The position numbers and the translations under genes were made by a program. Shown one piece after another: positions 34,084 through 45,100 of a stretch of 64,000 bases of DNA. Position 1 is the first letter of the stretch. Every line of letters begins with the position of its first letter. Under the pieces are notes generated by a model. That model was not told the DNA's origin. It saw only the letters and a program-made list of their open reading frames with translations, and did not search any database. Location of the stretch: NCBI RefSeq assembly GCF_023195895.1, contig NZ_JALPRK010000009.1:1-64000 (forward strand), read 5' to 3'. This DNA is from Paenibacillus mellifer (GTDB taxonomy: Bacteria > Bacillota > Bacilli > Paenibacillales > Paenibacillaceae).

Positions 34084-35337
34084 TTAGAAAATAAACTTCA
34101 GATCGCCAAGACGGCGTTTGATTTCGGATATGACGCGATGCTCTTCGTCCTCACCGTCGGCAATAAACGTGACAGAGAAACGGACGTAATGTCCCGCATC
34201 GTCCCACGGCACCGTGGAAATCAGCTTCTCACGGATCAAGAACTGCGAGAAATCTTCGGCCGTCGCAAATGTTGGCCCGTCTTCCACGCCTTTCGGTGCT
34301 TCAACGTAGAGGAAAAACGATCCCTTTGGCTTCTTCGCGTTGAAGCCCAAATCGTTCAGCGCGCTGACCAACAGTTCGTGACGGCGTGAGTATTTCTCGG
34401 CGATGCGCTCCGTAATTTCCGGATGGGCGAGCCCGTAAGCCGCCGCTTTCTGAATCGCAATGAACTGTCCGGAATCGTTGTTGTCCTTCACGTCGCTGAA
34501 CGCTTTAACGACCAGTGGATTGCCCGCCACAAAACCGATTCTCCACCCCGTCATATTGTACGACTTGGACAACGAGTGCAGCTCGACACCCACGTCCTTC
34601 GCACCCGGAACAGACAGGAAGCTCAGCGGCTTCAGCCCATCATAGGTTAATGCCGCATAAGGGGCGTCATGCACGATAACAACTTGATATTTCTTCGCCC
34701 AATCCACCACATTGGCAAAAAACGCTCTGGTCGCGCTAGCGCCTGTAGGATTGTTCGGATAATTTAAATACAGCAGCTTTGCCTTGCGGGCGATCTCTTC
34801 CGGAATCGCATCCAGATCCGGCAGAAAATCGTTCTCTTCGGTCAACTGTACCGTATAGACCTCGCCGCCGAGGTATTTCGTATGCGTTCCGATGATCGGG
34901 TAACCCGGTACGGTCATGATCGTGATATCGCCGGGATTAATGAAGCAGGAAGGCAGCATCGCAATCGCCGGTTTCGAACCGATCGAATGGACGACCTCTG
35001 TGACGGGATCGATGCCTTCGACGTCAAATACATCATGGAGGTACTTCGCTGCCGCCTCCTTAAACTCAGCAATCCCGTTGTCGGCATAACCACGGTTCTC
35101 GCGTTTAGCCGCTTCCTCCGCCAGCTTGGCTACGATGCCGGCATCGGCCATGTCGTCCGGTTCACCGACGCCCATATCGATCAGCTCGACCTCGGGGAAA
35201 TCCTTCTTCGCCGCCGCTTTGGCCCGTTTGATTTTCTCAAATTTATAAATAGCGGTGTCTTTGCCGTAATTCGCCCCGCCAATGCGCTCCGCAAATTGTT
35301 GTTGAATATAGGTTTCTTGTCCGTTCAGCGTACTCAT
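34084..35337 (-). CDS. dapL: LL-diaminopimelate aminotransferase
   Basis: PLP enzyme of 417 aa that converts tetrahydrodipicolinate to LL-diaminopimelate in one step, bypassing the acyl-blocked DapD/DapE route. Class I aminotransferase blocks are present: the PLP Lys in HSLSKSYNMTGWRIGF, LNYPNNPTGA, and VHDAPYAALTYDG. The length and N-terminal region (ANYGKDTAIYKFEKIKRA, MGVGEPDDMAD) fit the bacterial DapL type. It supplies meso-DAP for cell wall and lysine, and stands alone between the pyr operon and the rluD-lspA pair. Confidence 0.9.
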   Translation of the reverse strand: MSTLNGQETYIQQQFAERIGGANYGKDTAIYKFEKIKRAKAAAKKDFPEVELIDMGVGEPDDMADAGIVAKLAEEAAKRENRGYADNGIAEFKEAAAKYLHDVFDVEGIDPVTEVVHSIGSKPAIAMLPSCFINPGDITIMTVPGYPIIGTHTKYLGGEVYTVQLTEENDFLPDLDAIPEEIARKAKLLYLNYPNNPTGASATRAFFANVVDWAKKYQVVIVHDAPYAALTYDGLKPLSFLSVPGAKDVGVELHSLSKSYNMTGWRIGFVAGNPLVVKAFSDVKDNNDSGQFIAIQKAAAYGLAHPEITERIAEKYSRRHELLVSALNDLGFNAKKPKGSFFLYVEAPKGVEDGPTFATAEDFSQFLIREKLISTVPWDDAGHYVRFSVTFIADGEDEEHRVISEIKRRLGDLKFIF

Positions 35338-35504
35338 ATCAGACGTCCATCTCCTTTGTATACATCAAAAATCCATCCTCGAATGGTTCGAACTCGCACT
35401 TTAAATATGCAGGAATTCGGCCCATTTAGAGAATGGATTAATCACCAGATCGTTTGTACTATTTGATCAAGCTGTCTCCTGGAGGTGAACAAATGAAGGG
35501 TTGC

Positions 35505-36452
35505 TTAACGGTTTCGGAGCGATTGCAGCACCGCTTCCATGTCGGCAGGAATTGGAGCGCTGAATTCTAAATAACGCCCATCATCAGGATGTTCGAACCC
35601 TAATACGGCGGCGTGCAACGCTTGTCCGTCCATCTTGATTCCTTTGCTGCGGCCATATAGCGGGTCCCCCACCAACGGATGGCCAATGAACTTCATATGG
35701 ACGCGGATTTGATGCGTGCGGCCGGTTTCCAGCTTGAGCTCAAGCAACGTATAGTCACCAAACCGTTCGACGACTTGAAAATGCGTCACCGCCTGTTTGC
35801 TGTTCCGTTCGATCACCGTGTACATTTTGCGGTCATGGGGATCACGGCCGATCGGCGCATCCACCGTGCCCTGGTCATGGCTGACATTGCCGTGCACCAG
35901 GGCATAATATTTCCGCGTCACGCTGTGTGCTTTGAGCTGCGCTGCCAACGAGGCATGCGCCTTATCGTTCTTGGCTGCCATAATCAGCCCCGATGTGTCC
36001 TTATCGATGCGATGCACGATACCAGGCCGGAGCTCACCATTGATACCCGATAAGTCCTTGCAGTGGTACATTAAGGCGTTGACGAGTGTGCCGGAAGAAT
36101 GACCCGGAGCGGGATGGACGACCATGCCTCGCGTCTTGTTCACAACGATGACATCTCCGTCTTCATAATAAATATCGAGCGGAATGTTCTCCGGCTCGAT
36201 TTCCGCTGGTTCTGCCTCGGGTATGGTCAACTCCACCCGGTCGCCTTCCGCCAGCTTGTAATTCGCCTTGACCGGGGCCTCGTTTACGAGCAGATTTCCC
36301 GCTTCAATCCACAATTGGATCTGACTGCGGGACACATCTTCTCCCAGCTGGGTTTTTGCATATTTATCGATTCGCTCCTTCGCGTCGGCCGATCCAGCGA
36401 CCCACTCGAGCTTCTCTTCTTCGAAGTCCTCAGACATTTTGTTCAAACTCAT
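35505..36452 (-). CDS. RluA/RluD-family 23S rRNA pseudouridine synthase
   Basis: Isomerises uridines in large-subunit rRNA. The 315-aa protein has an N-terminal S4 RNA-binding domain (about residues 20-85) and a catalytic domain with the nucleophile Asp in HRIDKDTSGLIMAAK and LKLETGRTHQIRVH. It is the usual partner of lspA in Firmicutes (ylyB position in Bacillus) and overlaps lspA by 4 nt. The exact target uridines are inferred only. Confidence 0.95.
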   Translation of the reverse strand: MSLNKMSEDFEEEKLEWVAGSADAKERIDKYAKTQLGEDVSRSQIQLWIEAGNLLVNEAPVKANYKLAEGDRVELTIPEAEPAEIEPENIPLDIYYEDGDVIVVNKTRGMVVHPAPGHSSGTLVNALMYHCKDLSGINGELRPGIVHRIDKDTSGLIMAAKNDKAHASLAAQLKAHSVTRKYYALVHGNVSHDQGTVDAPIGRDPHDRKMYTVIERNSKQAVTHFQVVERFGDYTLLELKLETGRTHQIRVHMKFIGHPLVGDPLYGRSKGIKMDGQALHAAVLGFEHPDDGRYLEFSAPIPADMEAVLQSLRNR

Positions 36453-36967
36453 ACGTTTTCCTCATGCTCCTGATGGGCTGCAGCTTGCTTCTCGCGACGG
36501 GTCTCCAGCAACGAATCCAAAATAATCAGCGCAACGCCGACAACAATGCAGGAATCTGCTACGTTAAAAATCGGAAATGTGTACGTTCCAAAATAGAACA
36601 TCAGAAAATCGACAACTTCCCCACTGACAGCACGATCCAGGAAATTGCCAATCGCCCCGCCGAGTACCAGAGACAACGCAACCGGCAGAAGCTTGTTTGG
36701 TTGTTTTCTTACTTTAAGCAAATACCACACGATCCCAACCACCACGACCGTGGTCACCACGATAAAAAACCAGCGTTGATCCTGCAAAATGCCAAACGCA
36801 GCACCGCGGTTCCGATGAGAGGTAATAATGAAGAAGTCGCCGATCACCGGAATCTGTTCTCCGATCGTAAGTCCGGTTGCAATCCAATATTTCGTGCCTT
36901 GATCCACCAGAAAAACGATTAATGCAATCAAAAAATATACCACGCGGTCAGTCACCTCGTTTTTCAT
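36449..36967 (-). CDS. lspA: Lipoprotein signal peptidase II
   Basis: Aspartic membrane peptidase (172 aa) that cuts the signal peptide of prolipoproteins after lipidation. Four transmembrane segments are apparent, and the two catalytic Asp residues lie in GGAIGNFLDRAVSGEVVDFL and FNVADSCIVVG; the NRGAAFGIL motif is present. It precedes and overlaps the RluD-type gene. Several lipoproteins in this window are its likely substrates. Confidence 0.97.
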   Translation of the reverse strand: MKNEVTDRVVYFLIALIVFLVDQGTKYWIATGLTIGEQIPVIGDFFIITSHRNRGAAFGILQDQRWFFIVVTTVVVVGIVWYLLKVRKQPNKLLPVALSLVLGGAIGNFLDRAVSGEVVDFLMFYFGTYTFPIFNVADSCIVVGVALIILDSLLETRREKQAAAHQEHEENV

Positions 36968-37154
36968 TTCCCATCCGCTACAAAGCGGCAGGATATTCCT
37001 CTTCTAAGCTTTGTTTATTGTAGCACAGCCGGAAATGACCCGTCCATGCGCGAAAGGATTTTCCTTAGGTATTTCGTCATAGTTCTGCGCAAAATACCGC
37101 TAGAAGAGATGTTTCAAACAACCGCTCTAGACACAGAAAGGAAGGAGCAACCTT

Positions 37155-37892
37155 ATGCCGCATTTGACGAAAACCCAGCTGGCGGAGCTTACCGCAAAGC
37201 TGAAGGAAACTCAGTCCGCTTTAGTCGAACAATTATCGGACAATGATCATTATGGCATGAATGAATCCATGCGTGATAATACGAATGAGCTAAGCCCGAT
37301 CGATAATCATCCCGGAGACCTGGGTTCAGAAGTATATGAACGGGGAAAAGACCTCGCGCTCGCCGAGCACCATGAGCTGCACCTGGCCCGGGTGGAAGAC
37401 GCGCTCGACCGAATCGAAGATGGCAGCTACGGTTATTGCGCGACCTGCGGAAAACCAATTAGCTTCGAACGGCTTAGCGCGATTCCGGAAACGGCCTACT
37501 GTAAGGATCACAGCCCGCAAACCTTCGTCTCCGCCAAACGGCCGGTCGAAGAAACTTTACTGTCCCCTCCGTTTGGACGAACAAGTTTGGATGAACGGGA
37601 CGACCAAAACGGCTTCGATGGGGAAGACGCCTGGCAGATTGTTGAGAGCTTTGGCACCTCGAATTCTCCGGCGATGGCCGAGGATTCCGAAATTGACGAT
37701 TATAATGACATGGAGATCGAAGCGTCCGAAGAGCTTGACGGATTTGTCGAGCCTTACGAATCATTTATTGCCACCGATATCTATGGCCAAAACGTTTGCT
37801 TTTACCGCAACGGCGTTTACCGGAAACATATGAGTGCCACAGAGCATTTGGAAAGTGAGGATTCGCTGGGAACCGGCTCTAATAAGTATTAA
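37155..37892 (+). CDS. yteA: TraR/DksA zinc-finger protein, YteA family
   Basis: A 245-aa protein with a DksA-like coiled coil (about residues 1-85, ending RVEDALDRIEDGSYGYC) and a C4-type finger (YCATCGKPISFERLSAIPETAYC). The long acidic C-terminal half is typical of the sporeformer YteA group. Roles in sporulation are suspected for the group but not settled. GGAAGGAG precedes ATG 37155. Its last 14 nt overlap the 3' end of the convergent DUF5665 gene, and it is the only plus-strand gene within the 34-42 kb block. Confidence 0.92.
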   Translation: MPHLTKTQLAELTAKLKETQSALVEQLSDNDHYGMNESMRDNTNELSPIDNHPGDLGSEVYERGKDLALAEHHELHLARVEDALDRIEDGSYGYCATCGKPISFERLSAIPETAYCKDHSPQTFVSAKRPVEETLLSPPFGRTSLDERDDQNGFDGEDAWQIVESFGTSNSPAMAEDSEIDDYNDMEIEASEELDGFVEPYESFIATDIYGQNVCFYRNGVYRKHMSATEHLESEDSLGTGSNKY

Positions 37893-38229
37893 GCTCAAGC
37901 TGTCTTTGCACGATCCGCACGATGTCTGCGATATAATCTCCGATGATCGGCAGGTTTAGCGCACCCAGAACCTGCAGGACATAGATAATCGTTGCCGCAA
38001 AAAAAGTAAAGCCGATCGCTACGCCAACACCCCGGGCCGTACCGGACAATAAATTAAGCCAGATGAGGCGCCAGGGGCGATTCAACAATTCGGTGTATTC
38101 AGCGATACGCGATTTCTCCAGCTGCCTGGTCCAGTTCAGGGTTAGGCGGTATACGGCGTTCATCTGTTCTTCCGGCGTTTCTGGCATGGGCTCCACCGCG
38201 GGTTCGGGCGCCGGTTTACGACGAGTCAT
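37879..38229 (-). CDS. DUF5665 membrane protein
   Basis: A small protein of 116 aa with a Pro/Glu-rich start, a helical stretch (LNWTRQLEKSRIAEYTELLN) and two hydrophobic segments (about residues 55-92: GVGVAIGFTFFAATIIYVL and a shorter one). Matches the DUF5665 family, function unknown. It lies downstream of ileS, past the ileS terminator, and overlaps yteA at the 3' ends. Confidence 0.85.
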   Translation of the reverse strand: MTRRKPAPEPAVEPMPETPEEQMNAVYRLTLNWTRQLEKSRIAEYTELLNRPWRLIWLNLLSGTARGVGVAIGFTFFAATIIYVLQVLGALNLPIIGDYIADIVRIVQRQLELNTY

Positions 38230-38268
38230 TTACACCCCATCCTTTGCTCCCCAGAGTATCTGAAAAGA

Positions 38269-38315
38269 CAAACGAGCCCGGTCTCCTTCATGGAAGACCG
38301 CAGGCTCGTTTGCTT
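38269..38315 (-). terminator. ileS terminator
   Basis: Minus strand: CAAACGAGCC...GGCTCGTTTG outer stem with inner CGGTCTTCC/GGAGACCG, then TCTTTTC. Confidence 0.85.
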
Positions 38316-38361
38316 CAATTGCTATTATTATAGCCTTCCCGGAATAGCTCCATTCAGGCGT

Positions 38362-41300
38362 TTACGCGTCAATCGAAATCCCAATCGATTTGCTGCCGAG
38401 ATCCACCGTCTCTGCAGAGCCCTGCGGCTTGCCAAAGGCGACGTCCGTGATCAGTACATTTTCGCGAAGTACATGCTCAAACGCGGTGATCGCTGCTTTC
38501 AATTCGTCGTCGACATCCAGGGTGAGGTGAACGCGTTTCTCGATCGGCAGATCCAGCTTCTTGCGGGTATCCTGAACGGCGCGTACGACTTCGCGTACCC
38601 ATCCCTCTTGCTCCAACTCCGGCGTGATATCCGTGTTTAGGGCTACGGTTAACCCGTAACCGGAAGCGGAAGCGTAACCCGGCTTCGCCTGCTTCTCAAC
38701 AAGCAGTTCGTCCGCGGTTACCGCCAGTTCTTCGCCTTCCTGAGAAGTTACGGTAAATTGACCTTGTTCCACGATCGCGCGGGTTTGTTCCGGCGCGAGA
38801 TTCTTCAGGTATCCTTGAAGGAAGCCGATGTTTTTGCCATATTTCTTGCCGGCCACCTTCAGGTTCATCTTCAACGTGAAATCAACGAAGCCGCTGTCGC
38901 TGGTTTCGATGTCGATTGCTTTAACGTTGATCTCTTCCTTGATGATGTCTTCATATTCGCTCACGGCAAACTCGCGATCCATGGAGACGATCAGGCTGGA
39001 TAACGGTTGGCGCGTTTTGATGCCACTTTCGTTGCGGACATTACGAGCCAACTCAACGATTTGACGCGCGCTCTCCATATCTTTTTCCAGAGTCAGATCG
39101 ATTAACGATTCATCCGCCTGCGGATAGTCGGCCAAATGAACGCTCTCTCCACCGCCCAGGTTAGTGTAAATATCCTCGGCGATCATTGGCGCAAACGGCG
39201 CGATCAGCTTGGATACTGTTAGCAGCACGTGAGTCAACGTCTGGTAAGCGGACAATTTGTCCTCCGTCAGGTCGCTGCCCCAGAAACGGTCGCGGGAACG
39301 ACGGATATACCAGTTGCTCAGCTCATCGATGAACCCTTCAATTGCTTGCGAGGAGTTCACGAAATCATTAACCGCCAAGCCTTTGTCAACGGCCGGAATC
39401 AAGCTGTTCAGACGGGACAAAATCCAACGGTCCAGCTTATTCTTCGAAGGACGATGGGCATGCTCTTCTGGTTTATAACCGTCGATGCCGGCGTACAACG
39501 TCAGGAACGCATGGGTGTTCACAAGCGTGTCGACCACTTTGGACTTGGCTTCGGCAACGATCCCTTTAGAGAAGCGTTTGCTGTTCCAAGGCGCACTGTC
39601 GGACAAGAGCGCCCAACGGAACGCGTCCGTGCCGAATTCGTTGATGATTTCCCAAGGATCGATGACGTTGCCTTTGGATTTGGACATCTTCTGTCCGTTC
39701 TCGTCCAGCACGTGACCGGTGGCGATGACCGCTTTGTACGGCGCTTTGCCCGTGAACAACGTGGACACGGCCAGCAAGCTGTAGAACCAGCCGCGCGTTT
39801 GGTCAATCCCCTCGCAGATCATGTCCGCCGGGAATTGGTCCGCGAACGTCTCCTGGTTCTCGAACGGGTAATGATGTTGTGCAAACGGCATCGAACCGCT
39901 GTCGAACCACACGTCAATCACTTCGCTCGTCCGTTCCATCACGCTGCCCTCACAATGCGGGCAACGAACCTTCACTTCATCCACATATGGCTTATGCAGC
40001 TCGAGGTCTTCACTGACATGACCTACCGCGTGCTCACGCAGCTCGGCGATGCTATGCGGTGCAAACTGCCCGCCGCAGTCCGGGCAAACCCATACGTTGA
40101 GCGGTGTACCCCAGTAGCGGTTCCGGCTGATATTCCAGTCCACCAGTTCTTCGAGGAACTTGCCGAAGCGTCCTTCACGGACATGCCCTGGATACCATTC
40201 AACGGAATTGTTGTTGGCGATCAGCTGATCCTTCACCGCAGTCGTTTCGATAAACCAGCTCTCCATCGCATAGTAGAGCAGCGGCGATTTGCAACGCCAG
40301 CAGAACGGATAGCTATGCTCGTATTTCTCTTTGCTGTACAACGTTCCTTGCTCGGACAACATCTTAACGATGTCGAGGTCGCAATCCTTCACGAAGCGAC
40401 CGGCAAAATCGGTCACCACGTCGGTATAACGGCCTTGGCCGTTTACAACGCTGACAAAGCTGATACCGTTCTCGCGGCAGACGCGGTAGTCGTCTTCGCC
40501 GTGCGCTGGAGCCATGTGGACAATCCCCGTACCGCTGGCATCGGTGACAAACGAAGCGCCTACGATCACGTTAATGTTATCGGCTTTGATATAAGTGAAT
40601 GGCGGCGTATAGGTTTTGCCTACAAATTCTGACCCTTTATGCGTCGACAACACCGTGTAATCGCCTTTCATGACCTTCTCAACCAAGTTCTTAGCGACGA
40701 TGTATACACCGTCCTCTTGCTTCACACGGGCATATTCCATATCCGGATTTACAGCCAAGGCCACGTGGGATGGCAGGGTCCAAGGTGTAGTCGTCCAGGC
40801 CAGCACATATTCGCCGGAGTCGTTCAGCTTGAATTTGGCCGTGGCACTTAAGTCCTTAACATCCTCATAGCCTTGCGCCACTTCATGAGAGCTCAGCGAC
40901 GTTTGGCAGCAAGGGCAATACGGGCTGACTCGATGGCCGCGGTACAGCAAGCCCTTGTCGTGGATCGTCGCCAGGATGTTCCACACGCTTTCGATGTAGC
41001 TGTTATTCAGAGTGATGTAAGGATCATCTAGATCCACCCAATAAGCAATCGCTTCGGTAAATTCGCGCCATTGCTTCTCATAACCGAAGACGCTGTCTTT
41101 ACATTTTTTCACGAATTCCTCAATGCCGTATTTCTCAATCTCCTGCTTGCCGGAGATACCTAACTCCTTCTCCACGCCAAGTTCAACCGGCAACCCATGC
41201 GTATCCCAGCCTGCTTTGCGGACGACGCGATAGCCTTTCATCGTTTGGTAGCGGCCCACGAAATCCTTGATGACGCGCCCGAGCACGTGTCCGATATGCG

Positions 41301-41457
41301 GTAAGCCGTTGGCGGTTGGCGGTCCTTCATAGAAGACGTAGTTCGGCCGGCCGGCCCGATTTTCAATACTCCGTTTAAACGTATTTTCGCGGCTCCATTT
41401 GTCCAGAATCCGCAAGTCGCGCGTACGCGCATTCTCTTTGACGTCGACTTTCTTCAT
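38362..41457 (-). CDS. ileS: Isoleucyl-tRNA synthetase, IleS2 (eukaryote-like) type
   Basis: Charges tRNA-Ile. The 1031-aa protein has the HIGH motif in PPTANGLPHIGHVLGRVIKD (about residue 50), the CP1 editing domain, and KMSKS in NGQKMSKSKGNVIDP (about residue 600). The N-terminal context (FYEGPPTANGLPHIG, GWDTHGLPVELGVEKELG) and long C-terminal part without the classical zinc tail indicate the IleS2 clade, whose members are usually far less sensitive to mupirocin than IleS1. Expression is under the T-box upstream. No second ileS is in the window. Confidence 0.95.
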   Translation of the reverse strand: MKKVDVKENARTRDLRILDKWSRENTFKRSIENRAGRPNYVFYEGPPTANGLPHIGHVLGRVIKDFVGRYQTMKGYRVVRKAGWDTHGLPVELGVEKELGISGKQEIEKYGIEEFVKKCKDSVFGYEKQWREFTEAIAYWVDLDDPYITLNNSYIESVWNILATIHDKGLLYRGHRVSPYCPCCQTSLSSHEVAQGYEDVKDLSATAKFKLNDSGEYVLAWTTTPWTLPSHVALAVNPDMEYARVKQEDGVYIVAKNLVEKVMKGDYTVLSTHKGSEFVGKTYTPPFTYIKADNINVIVGASFVTDASGTGIVHMAPAHGEDDYRVCRENGISFVSVVNGQGRYTDVVTDFAGRFVKDCDLDIVKMLSEQGTLYSKEKYEHSYPFCWRCKSPLLYYAMESWFIETTAVKDQLIANNNSVEWYPGHVREGRFGKFLEELVDWNISRNRYWGTPLNVWVCPDCGGQFAPHSIAELREHAVGHVSEDLELHKPYVDEVKVRCPHCEGSVMERTSEVIDVWFDSGSMPFAQHHYPFENQETFADQFPADMICEGIDQTRGWFYSLLAVSTLFTGKAPYKAVIATGHVLDENGQKMSKSKGNVIDPWEIINEFGTDAFRWALLSDSAPWNSKRFSKGIVAEAKSKVVDTLVNTHAFLTLYAGIDGYKPEEHAHRPSKNKLDRWILSRLNSLIPAVDKGLAVNDFVNSSQAIEGFIDELSNWYIRRSRDRFWGSDLTEDKLSAYQTLTHVLLTVSKLIAPFAPMIAEDIYTNLGGGESVHLADYPQADESLIDLTLEKDMESARQIVELARNVRNESGIKTRQPLSSLIVSMDREFAVSEYEDIIKEEINVKAIDIETSDSGFVDFTLKMNLKVAGKKYGKNIGFLQGYLKNLAPEQTRAIVEQGQFTVTSQEGEELAVTADELLVEKQAKPGYASASGYGLTVALNTDITPELEQEGWVREVVRAVQDTRKKLDLPIEKRVHLTLDVDDELKAAITAFEHVLRENVLITDVAFGKPQGSAETVDLGSKSIGISIDA

Positions 41458-41489
41458 GCTTCTCTTCCTTTCTTTAATTAAGCCTGGAA

Positions 41490-41962
41490 AATAAAAAAGC
41501 CCGCCCCTGAAAGGGACGAGACTTGTGCTCGCGTTACCACCCTTGTTTCATGCGCTCTGAAAGCAGCCGCCGTCTGAACGAGGCCGCAAAAGAACATGAC
41601 ACCTTGATCCCATACGCTTCATATGGGGTTGGTATAACGGCCAACAACCGGCAAAGCTTACTGAATCGGATTTTGATCACGAAGCAGATCAAGTAGATAA
41701 TTCGACGTCGAATCTTGAATTCAACCGGGCCTTCCGTTGCTCACGTAGCTTCCAGCTACGCTCCGCTACTCAGTCCCTAGTTTCATCCAACCTTCTCGGT
41801 GCTGAAAATCCGACTAAGAAGAGTTCAGCCTTACTTCTCCGGGAGGATCTTCCGTCCGCGCTTTGAACGTTGGCTTTCAGCAGGTTGCCAACTCTCTGGA
41901 GAACAAAATCGCAGCGTACTGTTCCCATCATCGAATGATTCCAATATGCAAGTACAATATGT
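41490..41962 (-). promoter_or_regulatory. T-box riboswitch of ileS (Ile)
   Basis: Leader of about 470 nt. The conserved T-box antiterminator sequence AGGGTGGTAACGCG is at 41530-41543 (complement) and the terminator CTCGTCCC/GGGGCGGG plus TTTTTT at 41494-41520. A GGAAGATC segment places an ATC (Ile) specifier at 41846-41848, with an AGTA motif on the opposite side of the putative specifier loop. Uncharged tRNA-Ile would favour read-through into ileS. Confidence 0.92.
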
Positions 41963-41967
41963 AATTA

Positions 41968-41996
41968 GTTATATCGTATTGACTCCCTCATGTCAA
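41968..41996 (-). promoter_or_regulatory. ileS promoter
   Basis: Minus strand: TTGACA (41991-41996), 17-bp spacer, TATAAC (41968-41973), giving a start just before the T-box stem I. Confidence 0.85.
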
Positions 41997-42136
41997 CATC
42001 GTCAGATTCGGATCAATTGCCCCCCAGAAATGTCCGTTTTGCCCCTCATGAGTACGTTTTCCCCTCCTCTGCTCCAGCTCCTCCTCTTTTATAATGAAAG
42101 GGAGAAGACTTGACGCGAAAAGGAGCGAGTAAACCG

Positions 42137-45100
42137 ATGGATACCCTCAGGCAAGCCAAATGGATCTGGCATCCCGGCGAGGTTAGTGCGCGTAACGATT
42201 GGAGTTGTTTTCGCAAAACATTTACATGGCCAGACGAGGAGCAAGGACGGCAGGTAAGTCTCAAGTTGACGGCAGACTCCAGATACGTGCTATACGTCAA
42301 CGGACACCGGGTCGGTCAAGGCCCCCCGCGGTCCTGGCCATTCAGACTAGCCTATGACGAATACGAGATCAGCCATCTGCTGAGACCGGGACAGACCAAT
42401 GCCATAGCCATCATGGTTATGCATTTTGGAATCAGTAACTTCTATTATTTGCGGGGACGGGGTGGGCTGCTTGCCCAATTGGAGGTCGAAGGCAACCCGC
42501 CTCTTCAAGGCGAAGGCCAGGCCCACGTGAAGGCCGCAACCGACGATACCTGGTTAGCCATAACCCATCCGGGTCATGACCGGCGTTCTCCCAGGATGTC
42601 CTGCCAGCACGCTTTTGCCGAGAAAATCGACGCCCGTCTTTGGGACGACGATTGGACGCAGCCGGATTACAAGCCCGGTCCGGAGTGGCGTTCTGCCAGC
42701 GTGATCGGCCCGGCGGGCTGCGAGCCTTGGGGAATGCCGGTACCTAGGGACATTCCCTATTTGACGGAAGAGCCCGTTTATCCGCGTCGGATCGAACGCT
42801 TAAGCAAAGTCAAGCCTGTCCAGTTTACCGCTGCGATCGACCTGCGTAACCATTTTTATGAAGAGAGCACGGATACGGCTAACCCGGCGGAATTCCTCGG
42901 CATGCTAACGACCGTCGTACGCTGTAAACAGCATTGCAAGGCCACGCTAGCGTTCATCGATGTTGGAAGGACTTTTCGGAGCTGCCGCCTGGATGGGGTT
43001 CATTACGATGAGTCCTCCCTAACGGGAGAAGCCCCCGAACGTTTTCTTCACTTTGATCTCGAGCCTGGCGACCATTTCTTGCTGATCGATGTAAGTGGAG
43101 GCACGCACGGCGGCGGATATCATTTTGCAATGGATGCGGAAGAACCGCTGGAGTTCCTGTCTCCCCTCTCGTTCATTCAGGCTGACAATCTCCCCCAAAC
43201 TGATGACAAATCCGTGTTTGTAACCCTTGGTCCCTTTGACGGCGGCATTCGTTACGATCATCGGCCGAGCCCGCCGATGAATGAGGTGCATCCGGATTAT
43301 ATGAGGGCCAAAGGTCTATCGGATGTGGCCGGTCTTATGACGCTTGCGTCTTGGGTTCGGCCGGTACCCGAAGCGCTGGTCAGCCAGGAAGATGTCTTTA
43401 TCCTCTCCGTATGGAAGAGGCATGATATCCCCCTGTCCATTCCCGGCATCCTGCAAAACGCGGTCATTCCTGGACCGGAGCCAGCTGAAGTCCCCTGGTT
43501 TCCTGACGCGGATACTGAGCTGGTGATTGATTTCGGCAAAGAGCTGTCAGGGTATTTGGAGTTTGAGGTGGAAGCGCCGGAAGGGGCAGTTCTTGATTTC
43601 TATGGATTTGAATTTATGCATGAGGGGAGGCGCCAGGATACCTATGGACTGGATCACACGCTTCGATACATCTGCGGCGGCGGACGTCGTCGTTACACTT
43701 CACCGGTGAGAAGGGGGTTGCGTTACTGCCAGGTCACCGTACGAAACGCGGCTGCCCCCGTTCGCATCTATTACCTTCGGATGCTGCAGAGCAACTATCC
43801 CATTGCTGAGATCGGTCAATTTCAGTCTTCGGATCCACGCTTAAATGAGATTTGGCAAATCAGTCAACATACGACCCGGCTCTGCATGGAGGATACCTTC
43901 GTCGACTGCCCGATGTACGAGCAGACCTTCTGGGTCGGCGATGCCCGAAACGAGGCACTGATTAATTATTATTTATTTGGGGCTGACCAAATTGTGGAAC
44001 GATGCCTGCGATTAGTCCCCGGTTCAAAGTTCCAGACCCCTTTTTACACCAACCAGGTGCCAAGTGGATGGAACAGCGTCATCCCGAACTGGACTTTTTT
44101 CTGGGTGATTGCCTGTATGGAGCTCTATCGCCAAAATGGAGACAAAACCTTTGCAGCAGACATTTTCCCGCATATTGAGTACACGCTGAAGTATTATTTG
44201 AGCCGGCTGAATGACCAGGGTCTGCTCCAGATCAGAAGCTGGAACCTGCTCGATTGGGCTCCGATAGACCAGCCGAACGACGGTATCGTTTCGCACCAGA
44301 ATATGTTCCTTGTCAAAGCCTTGACGGCCGCTGCCGCATTAGCTTTGGTTCTCGGCAATACCAAAGCGGAGGCGTTCTACACCGTTCAGGCCAACCGTTT
44401 GACGGCCGCCATCAATGCACAATTATGGTCGGAAGAACATGAGGCCTATCTCGACTGTATCCATGCGGATGGACGGCCCTCCGACATCTTCAGTGTTCAA
44501 ACGCAAGTGGTGGCGCTGTTGTGCGACATCCCCGAGCAGGCCGGGGCCGAGACTCACAGGCTCACCTCTGTCCAAAGCAACATTCGGCTACAACCCGATT
44601 CTTTCGTACAAATCGGCAGCCCGTTTATGTCCTTCTTCTATTACGAGGCGTTAGCCAAGCTGGGCGAATGGGATGTCATGATCGAGGACATGCGCCGTCA
44701 ATATGGGCAGATGATCGATTGGGGAGCCACGACCTGTTGGGAGATGTATCCTCATTTCACCGAAAATCGAGCGAACCCGAACCTGCTGACCCGAAGCCAC
44801 TGTCATGCCTGGTCCGCAGGACCGGCTTATTTTCTGGGCGCCTACGTCCTCGGGGTGCGCAGTCTCGAGCCCGGTTGGAGCCGGGTCCTCATCGCGCCAC
44901 AACCTGGCGGCGGGCTGTCCTGGGCACGTGGCTCGGTTCCCGTCCCGGGCGGCGGCAGAATCGACGTCTCCTGGCGTCTGGAGTCGCCGAATCCTGCTGA
45001 TGGATCTGCGGGTGAACCGCTCATGCCGCCTGCCCTTGCTCGAATGCATTTGCGCATTGTTTCCCCGGATGCCATCGATATTGAGGTTCAGCCTCCAAAT

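Noticed and set aside
35493-35570. 25-codon plus-strand frame with a good GGAGGTGA site before ATG 35493
   Set aside because: It is antisense to the 3' end of the rluD-type gene, very short, and shows no family features; the ribosome-site match is probably chance.
39229-40632. 467-codon open frame antisense to ileS
   Set aside because: Long only because of the GC-rich codon pattern of ileS; no ribosome site or recognisable domain.
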